Made by a program: the position numbers and the translations under genes. The notes under the pieces were generated by a model, which saw only the letters and a list, made by a program, of their open reading frames with translations, ran no database searches and was not told where the DNA came from. Shown piece by piece: positions 25,591-41,670 of a stretch of 64,000 nt of DNA (positions are counted from its first letter, which is position 1; each line of letters starts with the position of its first letter). Origin of the DNA: Macrobrachium rosenbergii (taxonomy: Eukaryota > Arthropoda > Malacostraca > Decapoda > Palaemonidae); NCBI RefSeq assembly GCF_040412425.1, contig NC_089788.1:71447720-71511719 (forward strand), in the 5' to 3' direction.

Positions 25591-26287
25591 GTCTTTCAAC
25601 TGCCGTAGATTTCTTTAAAATTGCCCCAGGGACTTCAGAAGGTATACAATACTCCCCTCGGATACACACAGAATTGACGCGTTGAAAATATTTTTAGATA
25701 ATGGACCATTTTCTTCCGACATTGAATTCTGCGATATAAGAATTCAAGATACGGGGTGGAAGAACCAGGAGGCTGGTCATCTTTTGAGGAACGTACTCCA
25801 AGTACCAAGACAGTTAACAATTTAATGTCTCAGCAGCTTTCAAAGAAGTTAAGGGTAATTATCATCTTCCAAAAATATTTTACATCTGAAATTTATTTGG
25901 AATTTTTTTTGCAGTGTTTTCATACTTATGCATAGATATGTATGTATGTATATGTATATTTATATCCCATAAGTCTTTATGTAGAAATGGCCCCTTTATA
26001 CAATTAATTTTGTTGCTAAATGAACCGTTAATGCGTTTAAGATGATACGCAGTCTGTTTCAAAAAGTATTCACATTACGGGGCCGTAATTTAACGAGGAT
26101 TTATTCTAATGAATTACAGGGCTTTGCTGTAATGCCATAAATGGCTGAGTGAGTGCCGTGCATTATGTACTAGTCTAGTTGTCTTAATATCTTTTCCAGT
26201 TATACGCCTTTTTAACGTTTTTTTATTTATTAATCAAAAGAAATTTCTTAGCACCGAACTTTTGGGAATTTCATTTTTCTCTGATAA
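25591..26287. other. Unique AT-rich DNA, nothing recognised
   Basis: No supportable feature. Confidence 0.55.
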
Positions 26288-26345
26288 TTTGATTTATTAA
26301 TTACTTAATAGTTTAATTTGATTTATTAATTACTTAATAGTTTAA
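26288..26345. repeat. 29-bp perfect tandem duplication
   Basis: The unit TTTGATTTATTAATTACTTA plus ATAGTTTAA occurs twice, exactly adjacent and identical, so it is probably recent. Confidence 0.93.
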
Positions 26346-26376
26346 CTTTCATACTGTAAATACACAGAAGTTTTTT

Positions 26377-26469
26377 TTAGCTTTTAATAGGAATACCATA
26401 TTCTTTGCAAGCTTGAATTTCAAGCCAGTGGTCCCTATGGGCTTGTCCCATGTGAATAGGATTCATCTT

Positions 26470-26538
<69 letters not shown>
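26377..26538 (+). mobile_element. Jockey-like LINE 3' UTR fragment with (TAA)n tail
   Basis: AAGCTTGAATTTCAAGCCAG, GGGCTTGTCCCATGTG and GATTCATCTTCTGAA match the minus-strand UTR at 4772-4870 in order. A (TAA)n tract of about 62 bp follows directly at 26477. No RT coding remains, consistent with heavy 5' truncation. Confidence 0.78.
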
Positions 26539-26689
26539 TTTATTTATAGCATAAAGAAACGTTAAGTAACAGGCATTGCAAAGCTGCATTCCCTTAAAGT
26601 TGTTTCAGTTTGCATAAGGAAAGCAGCTTTCAAATCTAAACGTAATAATTCGCTTGCAGAGAAGCTGTAGCTGTTGTTTGGAAAGTCAC

Positions 26690-26790
26690 CAACTTGCAGG
26701 CAAATACATAAACCGTGACATTTATGCTACACCAGGCAACGGTTCAAATCCCACTGGTGACTAAGCACTTATTAAATATAATTCCCCTTT
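26690..26790 (+). mobile_element. tRNA-like sequence (possible SINE head)
   Basis: A B-box match CGGTTCAAATCCCACTGG near 26751 follows GTGACATTTATGCTACACC. Single copy in the window, so it could be a decayed tRNA pseudogene or SINE. Confidence 0.35.
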
Positions 26791-26888
26791 TAGTGTAAGT
26801 TATTGCCAAGGTATTGTGATTTGGCTGGTAAACGATATTTGCGGATGTACTTATATGTATATATGTATATATACATATATTTTATATA

Positions 26889-27040
<152 letters not shown>

Positions 27041-27041
27041 A

Positions 27042-27046
<5 letters not shown>

Positions 27047-27094
<48 letters not shown>
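27047..27094. repeat. (GA)n microsatellite
   Basis: GA tract directly after the TA array. Confidence 0.95.
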
Positions 27095-27097
<3 letters not shown>

Positions 27098-27179
27098 GAT
27101 ACGTGCAATTGCTTGTAGAAGGTTATTGTAACTGTAAATCTGCTGAAAGTGACCAGTAAATTCTGTATACATGATAGTT

Positions 27180-27203
27180 TACAAGGTAAAAGCCGATAAA
27201 ACA

Positions 27204-27274
<71 letters not shown>
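27180..27274. repeat. (CT)n array with a flank shared with 22031-22118
   Basis: The flank ACAAGGTAAAAGCCGATAAA precedes about 67 bp of CT; see 22031 for the matching copy. Confidence 0.72.
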
Positions 27275-27278
<4 letters not shown>

Positions 27279-27381
27279 TGGAGGAGAATCTTGGTCGTAA
27301 CACTAATAAACGTTCCTTTGTGTAAGTAAAGCAAAAATACGAAATTGGCCCAAGAAAATTTTGAAGCTAGAAACGGTGTTT

Positions 27382-27697
27382 CTGTCTTTGTTTTTGTAGC
27401 CACGTGCGTGTAGAGTCTTTGTTTTTGTAGCCACGTGCGTGTAGAGTCTTTGTTTTTGTAGCCACGTGCGTGTAGAGTCTTTGTTTTTGTAGCCACGTGC
27501 GTGTAGAGTCTTTGTTTTTGTAGCCACGTGCGTGTAGAGTCTTTGTTTTTGTAGCCACGTGCGTGTAGAGTCTTTGTTTTTGTAGCCACGTGCGTGTAGA
27601 GTCTTTGTTTTTGTAGCCACGTGCGTGTAGAGTCTTTGTTTTTGTAGCCACGTGCGTGTAGAGTCTTTGTTTTTGTAGCCACGTGCGTGTAGAGTCC
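27382..27697. repeat. 31-bp minisatellite with ten CACGTG boxes
   Basis: The unit GTCTTTGTTTTTGTAGCCAC plus GTGCGTGTAGA repeats about 10.2 times at an exact 31-bp spacing, with CACGTG starting at 27401 and every 31 bp to 27680. Copies are essentially identical. The period is not a multiple of three and no minus-strand frame has a stop, so all three minus frames stay open; the resulting ORF of up to 182 codons is not a gene. Confidence 0.96.
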
Positions 27698-28300
27698 ATA
27701 GAAACCTGCGTGTTTCCCTTGTTTCAATTCACAGCAGATAGACGTTGCTACTTTTTATCATATTCCGGTCGTGTCCAGACGTGTATTCCATTTACTCATG
27801 CGAGGACACGTATGTACTGTTTTTTTTTTTTTTTTCTTTCAAAAGGGTAAACGCTTTCAGTGTTTTGGAGCTTTTGTTTAGCTTCTCGTTATTTATTCAG
27901 GGAAGTATCAAGATTTCTGTTTGTGAATTCAATTGGAGTCAAAATGCCATGACATTTATTGATGCGCGTTCAGTTAAAGATGATTCAGAGGCGCTGAAAT
28001 CAGTAATTTCGTTTCATTGGCGTGTGCTGAAGTCCGTTAGTAAAGTTTTGGAATATAGTTATGTTGTGTTGAGAGTCTTGATAAAATGGGAATTAAGTTA
28101 AGTTCATAGAAAAATAGCCATTAAGTAAGTTTATAGATGTGGTTGTTTTGAAGATAAAGTATTGTAGAACAAACTCAGTGGTACAGGAAATGGCAAATTT
28201 ATGGCCTTAGTCTATTGCTTGCGAAATGTCTTCAACTCGTGATTGCTCTAGCATACCGTCTCTTTAAAGCAGCTACCGGAATTATTACACTTGTGTGAAT

Positions 28301-28301
<1 letters not shown>

Positions 28302-28371
<70 letters not shown>
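28302..28371. repeat. (GA)n microsatellite
   Basis: Pure GA tract of about 70 bp. Confidence 0.95.
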
Positions 28372-28374
<3 letters not shown>

Positions 28375-30897
28375 AGGCTAGGAGGGTCAAGCTTAAAAAA
28401 AAAAAACCGCTACACTGTAATTGAAATGTTTCTGACAAAAATGATTTGGTATCGAGGAGATTACTGTTTTTATGAACCGCATTCACATCTCTGAGCCCCT
28501 TTATTAAATTAATGTAAGGTCTATTCTTACTTCTATTTTTATTCTTATATCTTCAGAGGCTCACCACAATCTGTCAAATCGTTGACCAGCTCTTAATTAC
28601 AGTTTAAGTTTACCTGAACTCCTATAGATTCTCTACCCTCTGCTAGTTTCAAATATGCAGGGTATATTTACTTTGGGGAGCCTTGTCAGCCCAACGACTT
28701 TGCAATTCTACATTTGCTGTGTGAAACCTGGCCCTTTGTTCGTGACTTTAAATGATAAATATACTCTGTTTGAGTATATTGATGTATCTTTTGCATGTTT
28801 CACATTCGTGAGTATCTTTTGCATATTTAATATTCGCGAGTGTCTACAGAAGTTGTATATCGTGTTCTTAAAAGATACCAAATATAAAGTGGATTTACAG
28901 GATGGTATTCAACTATGGTAAAAAAATTACGCTGTAGCTGTACACAAGTTCACACTTAGTAAATAATTTTGTTTGTTGTTAATAAACAACAAACTGTGAT
29001 ACCTTAGACCTGGCTTTATCCTACAGTCTGTAATGTAATGCTGTCTGGTAACTTCAATTTATTGTGTAATCTGCTGGGAATACGTGATGCCAGCTGTTGC
29101 CGTGCAATATTGTCAGTGCGCACCTACCACGATCTGATATTGATTTTACACCGATTTCGAAAAAAATATAGTTTTCTGTAAACACGTGAATTGTATACTT
29201 ATGTACTGAGAATAGTAGGTTGATGGAGAAATAAAATAAAAACGTGTGGTCGTCTCGTTACCATAAAAAAAGCAAGAAACAATTGAAATTACATTCTTGT
29301 TAACGTATATTTTGTTTGTTTGAGAAAAGATAGAGGGCTGAGGAACTGTCATTGAATGATGGGATTTGAATGAGCATTTATTATTAGGGTAAATATTGTT
29401 TATAGTTTTAGTGATAGAATGTTATGTAATACTTTAAAAGGCTGTATATAAAAAAAACTCGATTCCTCAAATTCTCACGGGAATCTATTAGTGAGGATGA
29501 ATATATGGAACTAATATTTATATTATTTTCATCTCGAAAGGTTTTGACTAAGCAGGAAAGCCGAGTTTTCTCCAAATCAGTGCCGCAAAATTAATGGTAA
29601 AGTTCCCAACTACATATATTTTTAAAAAACAAATTATTTATGCCTCGTTTGGTATTACGAAAATTCCTGTATGTATACCTCCATATATAATACGACGAAC
29701 TGCCGGAAATTGTACCGTGAAAACTGAAATTAAAGTGAACGTCAGGATTTAAAAGAAAAAAAAAACACCAAAAAGTATTTTATTTTCGATTTCGACACTT
29801 CTGATATAAATGGGATATGATCTTGAGAGAAAAAAAAGAAAATCACTTAAAACGTCCATTGCACCTTCTGAAAAGCGAGCGAAGGAAAGAGAGAGAGAAA
29901 AAAAAAAACGAAAAGAAGAGGGAAGTGCTTGCTTTCCGTGAGGTCCGGATTGATACTTGGGAGAGCGGGACTGAGATAGATTGATGAGATTTCGGTGCGG
30001 ATTGGGATCCTTTAATGGAATCAGATCAGCTTTGCATAGGGGGAACGCTCTCTGCCGAGTACCTCCGGTTTATTGGCTTTAAACTACACGGAAACTGGGA
30101 GTAAAGGAAATAAAAAGGAACAGTTTATGAGGACACTGGTTCCCCCCCCCCCTTATCTCTCTGATTCGTCAATTTTCCGTCTTCGAGTTTCATATTGTGT
30201 GTTTTTTTTAAGAATTAAAAATCAAGTATTTGTTTTTTTTTTCCTTTATCTATTTGGTTCTTGTATTCTTCGTCCTGGAATTTTATGCTAATATGCTTTT
30301 TACGATTAAAAATTGAAAATAAAGAATTTTAGTGATAAAAATCTGCAGACGATTTCCCCAGTATTCGCAAATACAGGTTATTAATCTTTCATCGGAATGT
30401 CTGGATACGTTTCGTCTTTGCTTGGCAGGCGCAATTTATTTTCCACAGTAAACAAAGAGTTTAGCAGAAAACATTGTTTGGACTGATACCTAGAATGGAC
30501 ATGAAGGAAATTTGGTGTGTTTAATCCTTGCAACGTGTTTTTAATTACGACATGTCAGTAGGTATTTTCATCTTTCTCATTCAGTTATTTTCCAAGTAAT
30601 GGAAACTATTTAAAATGGACGTTGTTGCGGAAATCGTAACTATTTACAAGCAGTATAATTGTATGTGTGTGTGTGTGAGTAGACTTTATTCAGGTTATGT
30701 ATTTTTAGGTATACTGGATAAACGGTCACTTTTTTTATAGCTATTTTATTTACTTATTAATTACCGGATCCTTCGCCACTTCGCATAATATATTTCGAAT
30801 GCTCTGACAAGCAAGCATTACCTGTTGTAAGCTAATGTTAGAGATTTTTACCGTTCACTGTTGAGTGGCATCTCTCTCTCTACTCTATTCCGTAACC
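28372..30897. other. Unique AT-rich DNA with a small hairpin and a GC-richer patch
   Basis: A perfect 10-bp stem, GTTTGTTGTT/AACAACAAAC, lies at 28971-28994 with loop AATA. A patch at about 29930-30110 is more GC-balanced, and a run of C lies near 30143-30152. No gene recognised. Confidence 0.55.
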
Positions 30898-30910
30898 TTG
30901 TCGTTATCAA

Positions 30911-31190
30911 GTTCCTCATTGGACAGGTGGCTACCATTCTCAGCTAGCACTCTGCTGGCCCCGCGTTCGATTCTCCGACCGGCCAATGAAGAATTAGAGG
31001 AATTTATATCTGGGGATAGAAATTCATTTCTCGCTATAATGTGGTTCGGATTCCACAGTAAGCTGTAGGTCCCGTTGCTCGGTAACCAATTGGTTCTTAG
31101 CCACGTAAAATAAATCTAATCCTTCGGGCCAGCCCTAGGAGAGCTGTTAATCAGCTCAGTGGTCTGGTTAAACTAAGGTATACTTAACTT
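30911..31190 (+). mobile_element. tRNA-derived SINE family A, copy 3, with exact TSD
   Basis: The full-length copy runs from GTTCCTCATTGGACAGGTGG to TACTTAACTT and is bounded by the identical 13-bp sequence TTGTCGTTATCAA at 30898-30910 and 31191-31203. The head carries an A-box-like TTGGACAGGTGG and a B-box-like GCGTTCGATTCTC. The exact duplication proves insertion by a cut-and-extend process typical of LINE-mobilised SINEs and marks this as the youngest of the three copies. Confidence 0.93.
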
Positions 31191-31373
31191 TTGTCGTTAT
31201 CAAAAGAATTTAAAGTTAAACCATAATGAGTATGCGGATAGTTCAATCATGGCAATTTCAAGAGAAATCGTAACAACCTATTTGTCCTCTTTTAATGTTT
31301 TCAATTAAGGCAGAGAGGTTTTTCCTTTTGATTAAACATACACTGAAGGAGGAAAGGCCCTATGCAGCTCGGA

Positions 31374-31375
<2 letters not shown>

Positions 31376-31455
<80 letters not shown>
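31376..31455. repeat. (TA)n microsatellite
   Basis: Left border of the foldback at 31456. Confidence 0.95.
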
Positions 31456-31458
<3 letters not shown>

Positions 31459-31599
31459 ATCACCACAGGTGAAAAAATGAGAGGGTGGGTGTAAGTCTGA
31501 TTGGTTTCAGCTTTATTTCCAAGGCATTTGCTAGGAAATAAAGCTGAAACCGGTCAGGAAATACACCCAATCTCTCATTTTTTCACCTGGGGTGATGTG
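31456..31599. mobile_element. Foldback unit in (TA)n, second family
   Basis: Arms of about 70 bp pair CACATCACCACAGGTGAAAA with TTTTCACCTGGGGTGATGTG, and GGTTTCAGCTTTATTTCC with GGAAATAAAGCTGAAACC. There are a few mismatches and a small central loop near 31528. Its outer ATCACATCACC motif also occurs just outside the 348-bp palindrome at 18968. (TA)n lies directly left and about 28 bp to the right. Confidence 0.85.
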
Positions 31600-31625
31600 T
31601 AATAAACGAATCACGTGTTAAAGTG

Positions 31626-31627
<2 letters not shown>

Positions 31628-31683
<56 letters not shown>

Positions 31684-31723
31684 CATACATACATACATAC
31701 ATACATACATACATACATACATA
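31628..31723. repeat. (TA)n-(CATA)n microsatellite
   Basis: TA to about 31679, then about 11 CATA units. It separates two foldbacks. Confidence 0.95.
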
Positions 31724-31734
31724 AAGACAAAATC

Positions 31735-31867
31735 CACGAAGGAAACAGAAACAATGGAGTGCTGCAAGGCCTTTCGACTTACATTGGTCCTTTACTTAGC
31801 TGCTAAGTAAAGGACTAGTGTACGTCGAAAGGCCTTGCAGCACTCCATTGTTTCTCCTTCCTTCGTG
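31735..31867. mobile_element. Foldback unit between (CATA)n and CATA-rich DNA, third family
   Basis: The 133-bp inverted repeat pairs CACGAAGGAAACAGAAACAA with its complement at 31848-31867, and AAGGCCTTTCGAC with GTCGAAAGGCCTT. The centre is TTACTTAGCTGCTAAGTAA. The arms differ at only a few positions. Confidence 0.87.
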
Positions 31868-32049
31868 ATTCAGTTATACATACATACATGCATACATATG
31901 TATGTACATATATATATGTGTGTGTGTGTGTGCGTGTGTGTGTTTGTGTATGTATATATTTTTGTGTTTGTAGACGGATATTGTATGTATGTAAAATACA
32001 GTATATATACAGATATATAAGATATATGTGTATGTATGTATGTGTGTGT
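31868..32049. repeat. CATA/TG/TATG-rich low-complexity DNA
   Basis: Degenerate CATA units, (TG)n near 31918-31944 and TATG repeats near 32030-32050. Confidence 0.85.
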
Positions 32050-37012
<4,963 letters not shown>

Positions 37013-37297
37013 TCGGGAATGATTCCTGATTATTCATTCCTGTGGCAGTCAAAGACGTTTATGTAGTTTTGTTTCATGTGTAATTTTCTTTGCATATTTT
37101 TTTTTGTGTGTGCTCAGGACTGAAGAGCTTATTTTGCATGGTTGTTATTCATTGCGGGAATTATTCCTGATTATTCATTTCTGTGGCAACCAAAAACGTT
37201 CATGTAGTTTTGTTTTATGTGTAGTTTTCTTTGCATATTTTTTTTTTGTGCTCAGGACTGAAGAGCTTATTTGTCGTGGTTGGTATTCACTGAGAGA
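37013..37297. repeat. 141-bp tandem duplication
   Basis: Two adjacent copies share GATTCCTGATTATTC-type starts (CCTGATTATTCATT at 37025 and 37166), TGTAGTTTTGTTT, TTTTCTTTGCATATTTTTTT and CTCAGGACTGAAGAGCTTAT. They differ by scattered substitutions, so the duplication is not recent. Confidence 0.88.
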
Positions 37298-37309
37298 ATG
37301 AATTAGATC

Positions 37310-37440
37310 CCCTGCATTGTGGCCCTTATACACAGCGCTTTCGTTCAACAGCAGTTTTCGTTGCTATTCGACGTTGCCCTTCGGGTCGGCGCCCGAGCGA
37401 AGGGGGGTTTAGTGTGCTGCAACACGCCCTGAATAATGGA
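37310..37440. other. GC-rich island with a strong hairpin
   Basis: Within AT-rich surroundings, CCCTTCG (37377-37383) pairs with CGAAGGG (37398-37404) around GGTCGGCGCCCGAG. The rest contains AGCGCTTTCGTTCAACAGC and GTGCTGCAACACGCCC. Not coding in any frame I recognise; a regulatory or structured element is possible. Confidence 0.4.
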
Positions 37441-37576
37441 AGAAAGAGCGCCTTTCCTCGTGAGCCTAAACTTTAATCAAAAACTTTAACAATATACGGA
37501 AGTTTAAGTTTCAGTTTTTCATTTAACTATAAACTTTATGAATTTGAGACTAAATTGTGAATCTAGACTTCTTTCC

Positions 37577-37580
<4 letters not shown>

Positions 37581-37633
<53 letters not shown>
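37581..37633. repeat. (CT)n microsatellite
   Basis: Pure CT tract. Confidence 0.95.
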
Positions 37634-37636
<3 letters not shown>

Positions 37637-38744
37637 TAAAGAAGATTTAGATTTTATATTGTCAGCCACCTTCAGTGCTTGCTTTGAACATAATTTGCTT
37701 AACTCGCCTGTTTATATTCTACAGTTATAAAACTCTCATACAAATTGAATGTTTCAAACATTTTCATCCTGACAATGGAAAAAAAAAAGTTCCGTCCAAA
37801 TAACTGGACAAAAACAACTTTCCAGGCAACAGTACATGGACGCCATTGGGTTTTCGAGAGAGATTTCTGGTCCCTGGCTTTTCTGTGTCGCTGATCTATG
37901 CGCAAAATGTTTGTGGCATACGTAACAACAGAGATGTGCCTTGGGATTATGTTTGTTTGGTCTTTACATTTTTGCAGTATGTTTGACAGTAATGTTTTGG
38001 CTGTGACAGTGTAAGACATTATGGATTAACAGTATATTTTTAGTTCTTACATTTTAAGTTATAGTGTGATATGTTTAGCAGTAATATTTTAGTGCGACAA
38101 TTATGATTTAACAATATATTCTTTAGTTATTCTTACATTTCAATAATAGTGTGTGAAGCTTCGAAATTGTTACAATAAGGACCCGCTCAGTGTAGTTGCA
38201 GTGAATAGATTAACAAAGTAGAATGTGCTCAAATGAGATGGGAAGTGATTAACAATATATGAAAATTTATTTTTTTTATTTTTAAATACTCACATTATTG
38301 ATATGACCACAGGCAGAAGTTTTTCCTTCCAAGATAAGAAAAGTACGATTTTTTTTATTCCACCTTCTAATGTTGGGAACAAGAGCCTATACATGCATAA
38401 GCCAGCCTTCTCGACTGTCAAGCTACGTCAATCTTTTTGATTTAATGAATATACCTATTTAACATCGCGTATAATAAATACTCAAAATAATAGTGTCATG
38501 AACTTATTGTCATAGCTTTTCAAAGCATATCTCCAATAATGACATAGTATGACTGTCTTCAATACAAACTAAATTATAAGTTTTTTTTATTCTGTAGTAA
38601 TTTGTTTCAAGTATTTTACAACGTGGGTCCGTCAAGTAGATATTATTCATTTATGGATATAGTAATATTCACTATTAATATTTTCACTTTTTGTGACAAG
38701 ATGCCTCTGGAGTATGTTGAGTGCAGTAACCCCGCCCCCCCCTA
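37634..38744. other. Unique AT-rich DNA, nothing recognised
   Basis: No supportable feature before the hairpin repeat at 38745. Confidence 0.55.
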
Positions 38745-39129
38745 AGAAAAGCAAGTAAAAAATGCGCCGAAGTTTCTAATGCACAATCGAGTTTTCTGTA
38801 CAACGTATAATCAAGGCCACCGAAAACAGATCTATTTTTAGGTGGTCTCGGTATAATGCTGTATGAACTGCGGCCCATGAAACTCACAGCCGGCCGTGGT
38901 GGCCTGTGTTGTTGCGTTGCCAGGAGCACGATTATGGCTAACTTTAACCTTAAATAAAATAAAAACTACTGAGGCTAGAGGGCTGCAATGTGGTATGTTT
39001 GATGATTGGAGGGTGGGTGATCAACATACCGATTTGCAGCCCACTAGCCTTAGTAGTTTTTAAAAAGATCTGAGGGCGGTCAGAGGAAATGCGGACGGAC
39101 GGACAAAGTTTTCTTTTACAGAAAAGTAA
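38745..39129 (-). mobile_element. Multi-hairpin interspersed repeat family H, copy 2
   Basis: Reverse orientation relative to 13112. It keeps the long central stem (ACTGAGGCTAGAGGGCTGCA paired with TGCAGCCCACTAGCCTTAGT), the GGCCACCGAAAACAGATC hairpin and the terminal GTTTTCTTTTACAGAAAA stem. The GCGCCGAAG hairpin is decayed here (GCGCCGAAGTTTCTAATGCA). Confidence 0.82.
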
Positions 39130-39165
39130 TAAAAAGTAAATGTGTTATATACTTTATGTGAGCTG

Positions 39166-39261
39166 GCTTCCTTTTTAAAGAGAAATTGTGCTTCCTTTTT
39201 AAAGAGAAATTGTGCTTCCTTTTAAAAGAGAAATTGTGCTTCCTCTTTGAAGAGAAATTGT
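39166..39261. repeat. 24-bp tandem repeat, four copies
   Basis: The unit GCTTCCTTTTTAAAGAGAAA plus TTGT repeats four times; the last two copies carry one to three substitutions. Confidence 0.93.
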
Positions 39262-39575
39262 GCTTTTCAGACAATGCTTTGAAGTCAAGCTCCCAATTTT
39301 CAATTCAAGAGATTTAATAATCCTTATCTTGCGCTGTTGCGTTATCTCCAAAATTTAATGTGAACGCAGTCAGTCCCCGTTGTAAACCGTTTTGTAATCT
39401 TTTTAAAATCTAGATTATTTGAAGATCAATAAATTATCATTTAGATAATAAATGTTGGTCCTGGGTGAGAAAAATTAATGTACAACCGAGCGATTAATAG
39501 TTTTTTACCATAAGAATAGAAAAAGTTGAAATTATGGTACAATCATTATGAAATGAATATACGCCAGACCGATGT

Positions 39576-39576
<1 letters not shown>

Positions 39577-39621
<45 letters not shown>
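39577..39621. repeat. (GA)n microsatellite
   Basis: Pure GA tract. Confidence 0.95.
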
Positions 39622-39624
<3 letters not shown>

Positions 39625-41304
39625 TAATCACCCCAACACTTTTGTAAGACAGTTAGAGAATAGGCGTCTAAAACGGGCCATTTTTTTTTTTCTCCCTTTA
39701 GAAAAGAACAAAAACATTATAAATTGTTCTCTGAGCTCTTTGTGAATACGTCCAGTTCTAAATGGAGAGAGGAAATTCTAGGCCGTAGTAATTAGTCCCT
39801 TAATGAGTTGTTTATATTCCATTAAAATTCTGAATGTGGCTATAATTGAATGACGCCATGCAGAACAATGCTGATAAGGTCGGCGTCTTTTGTCGGCTAA
39901 AAATGTTTCAGACATGCGTCCGTCTACGGCAGGATGAGAGAAAGATTTTGTTAAGCTCTTTGAATTTTACATTTATCAAATCCAGGAAGGTGAGGACAGA
40001 TTAAAAAGAAAAAAAAAAAAGATTTTTGTGAGTACCAGGAGGCGGTCGTATGCATATTCATGTATTTTATATGTATTTACATGTTTGTTTGAGTGAATGA
40101 GCGTTTGTCTTTTCAGCTCAAAGATGAAAACGGACATTTGCATATTTTTTTTTTTCCACTTTTTACTTATAGCAGGAGATTATACCTCGCACTCCCTCTC
40201 TTATTGGACACGAGGAAGCTCGTGTCGTATTAGCTATTCTATTCTTATTCAGGGGTAGGAAGTGGTAATGTCATGCCTTGATAAACTAATATCTCACGAT
40301 TGTTATACTCAACAATTATCATGAAGTGATAAATCTGATGTCTTTGCATCTGTAAAGGGAAAGGAAACCAAAACGTTTCTTGTTAGCCGTTACTGCCCCA
40401 GGGAAAAGGCAAAGTTCAAGTCCTTGCCACTGCAGACGAACAAAAGAAGCTTCCATGTCTGAGGTAATTAATTCTACCAGGGAGTAACCTCATGCGATTG
40501 ACATTTCCAAGGTGCTGTGTAATGTATTTATGTTTGTTTTATGATTACCCCTTCTTAGGAGATCTGCCCTTTTATTGATCGTTTTCGCATATGACGTTAG
40601 ATAAGAAGAGTAAATGCTACCCTTGGCAAAGGTTGGGAATAGATCAGCAAAGGTTCACTCACGCACTTCACAGTAGCCTTTTCTACTCTGAGGTTGGTTT
40701 AGCGTTATGGTTGACTTGGCAATTTTTTTTTTTATGTATTCCGTCTGCTTATAAAGAGTAATTTCTATGGCAAAATGCTGTAGGATGGTCGCTTCCTTAA
40801 ACAATGTAAACATTACTTCTTCAGTTATTTCGTAGGGATTTTAAGTCTAAATTGTGTGAGACTGTAGTTGAAGAGACTTTGCAGTGCTGTTTTAGCAATT
40901 TTCCACTTTCCTTGGGACTTTTGGCCACTTTATTTTCTTGAGCTGTTTTTGTTGTTGTCGCATATGACTGAATAACATGAAAGACTGCTATGCAAGTTGT
41001 CTATTTATATATGAATGTTTGCTCCTCAAGTAACAACTAAAATACCAAGAAACTTCAGTTGTATTTTGAGTGTGTTGCATTGCTACAGGAGTCGCAACAG
41101 ACGCGGTCACCGATGCCTTTTATATGAATAAGTAAAAGACTGGAAATTTGGAGTTACTAGAAATACATTGAAATTCCGTTGCAAGGTTTGATTTATTCCC
41201 CATCACATGCAAAGTAAGGATAGAAACATTTCGTGAATGTCGCAGTTTAAATTTAGAATTCCTTTATTTCGTATAATGCTTGCACGGCATTTTTCAATCA
41301 GTAA
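39622..41304. other. Unique AT-rich DNA with a GC-balanced patch
   Basis: The stretch about 39715-39960 is more balanced and contains AATTAGTCCCTTAATGAGTT and CTATAATTGAATGACGCC. No ORF or repeat recognised. Confidence 0.5.
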
Positions 41305-41670
41305 GTCATAATGTTTTTCTTTTCAGTCAGTATTTTTCATCGTAAATCACCATTTTTTCTCTTTAATTAGTATCTTTCATCGTAATGGTATTCCTAGGTG
41401 AAATGCCATATTTTTCTTTTTAATTAGTATTTTTTTATCGTAATTATATTCCTTTGTAAATCACCATGTTTTTCTTTTTAATTGGTATTTTTTCAACGTA
41501 ATAGTATTGCATGGTATTCCTTTTAATTAGTATTTTCTTATCGTAATTATATTCCTTTGTAAATCACCATGTTTTTCTTTTCAATCGGTATCTTTCATCA
41601 CATTAGTATTCCTTTGTAAATCACCATGTTTTTCTTTTTAATTTGTATTTTTTATCGTGATTATATTCCC
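41305..41670. repeat. Degenerate ~58-bp tandem repeat, about six copies
   Basis: The recurring core ATGTTTTTCTTTTTAATTAG is followed by TATTTTTTATCGTAAT and TATTCCTTTGTAAATCACC. Spacing varies from about 50 to 64 bp and copies are diverged. Confidence 0.82.

Noticed and set aside
27382..27697. CRISPR-like array
   Set aside because: Units are contiguous and identical, with no unique spacers, in eukaryotic DNA.
27179..27727. 182-codon minus-strand frame with a 31-residue repeat
   Set aside because: A 31-bp DNA repeat lacking stops in any minus frame opens all three frames; there is no independent sign of coding.
28971..28994. Intrinsic terminator-like hairpin
   Set aside because: A 10-bp AT-rich stem in a eukaryotic unique region has no termination context.
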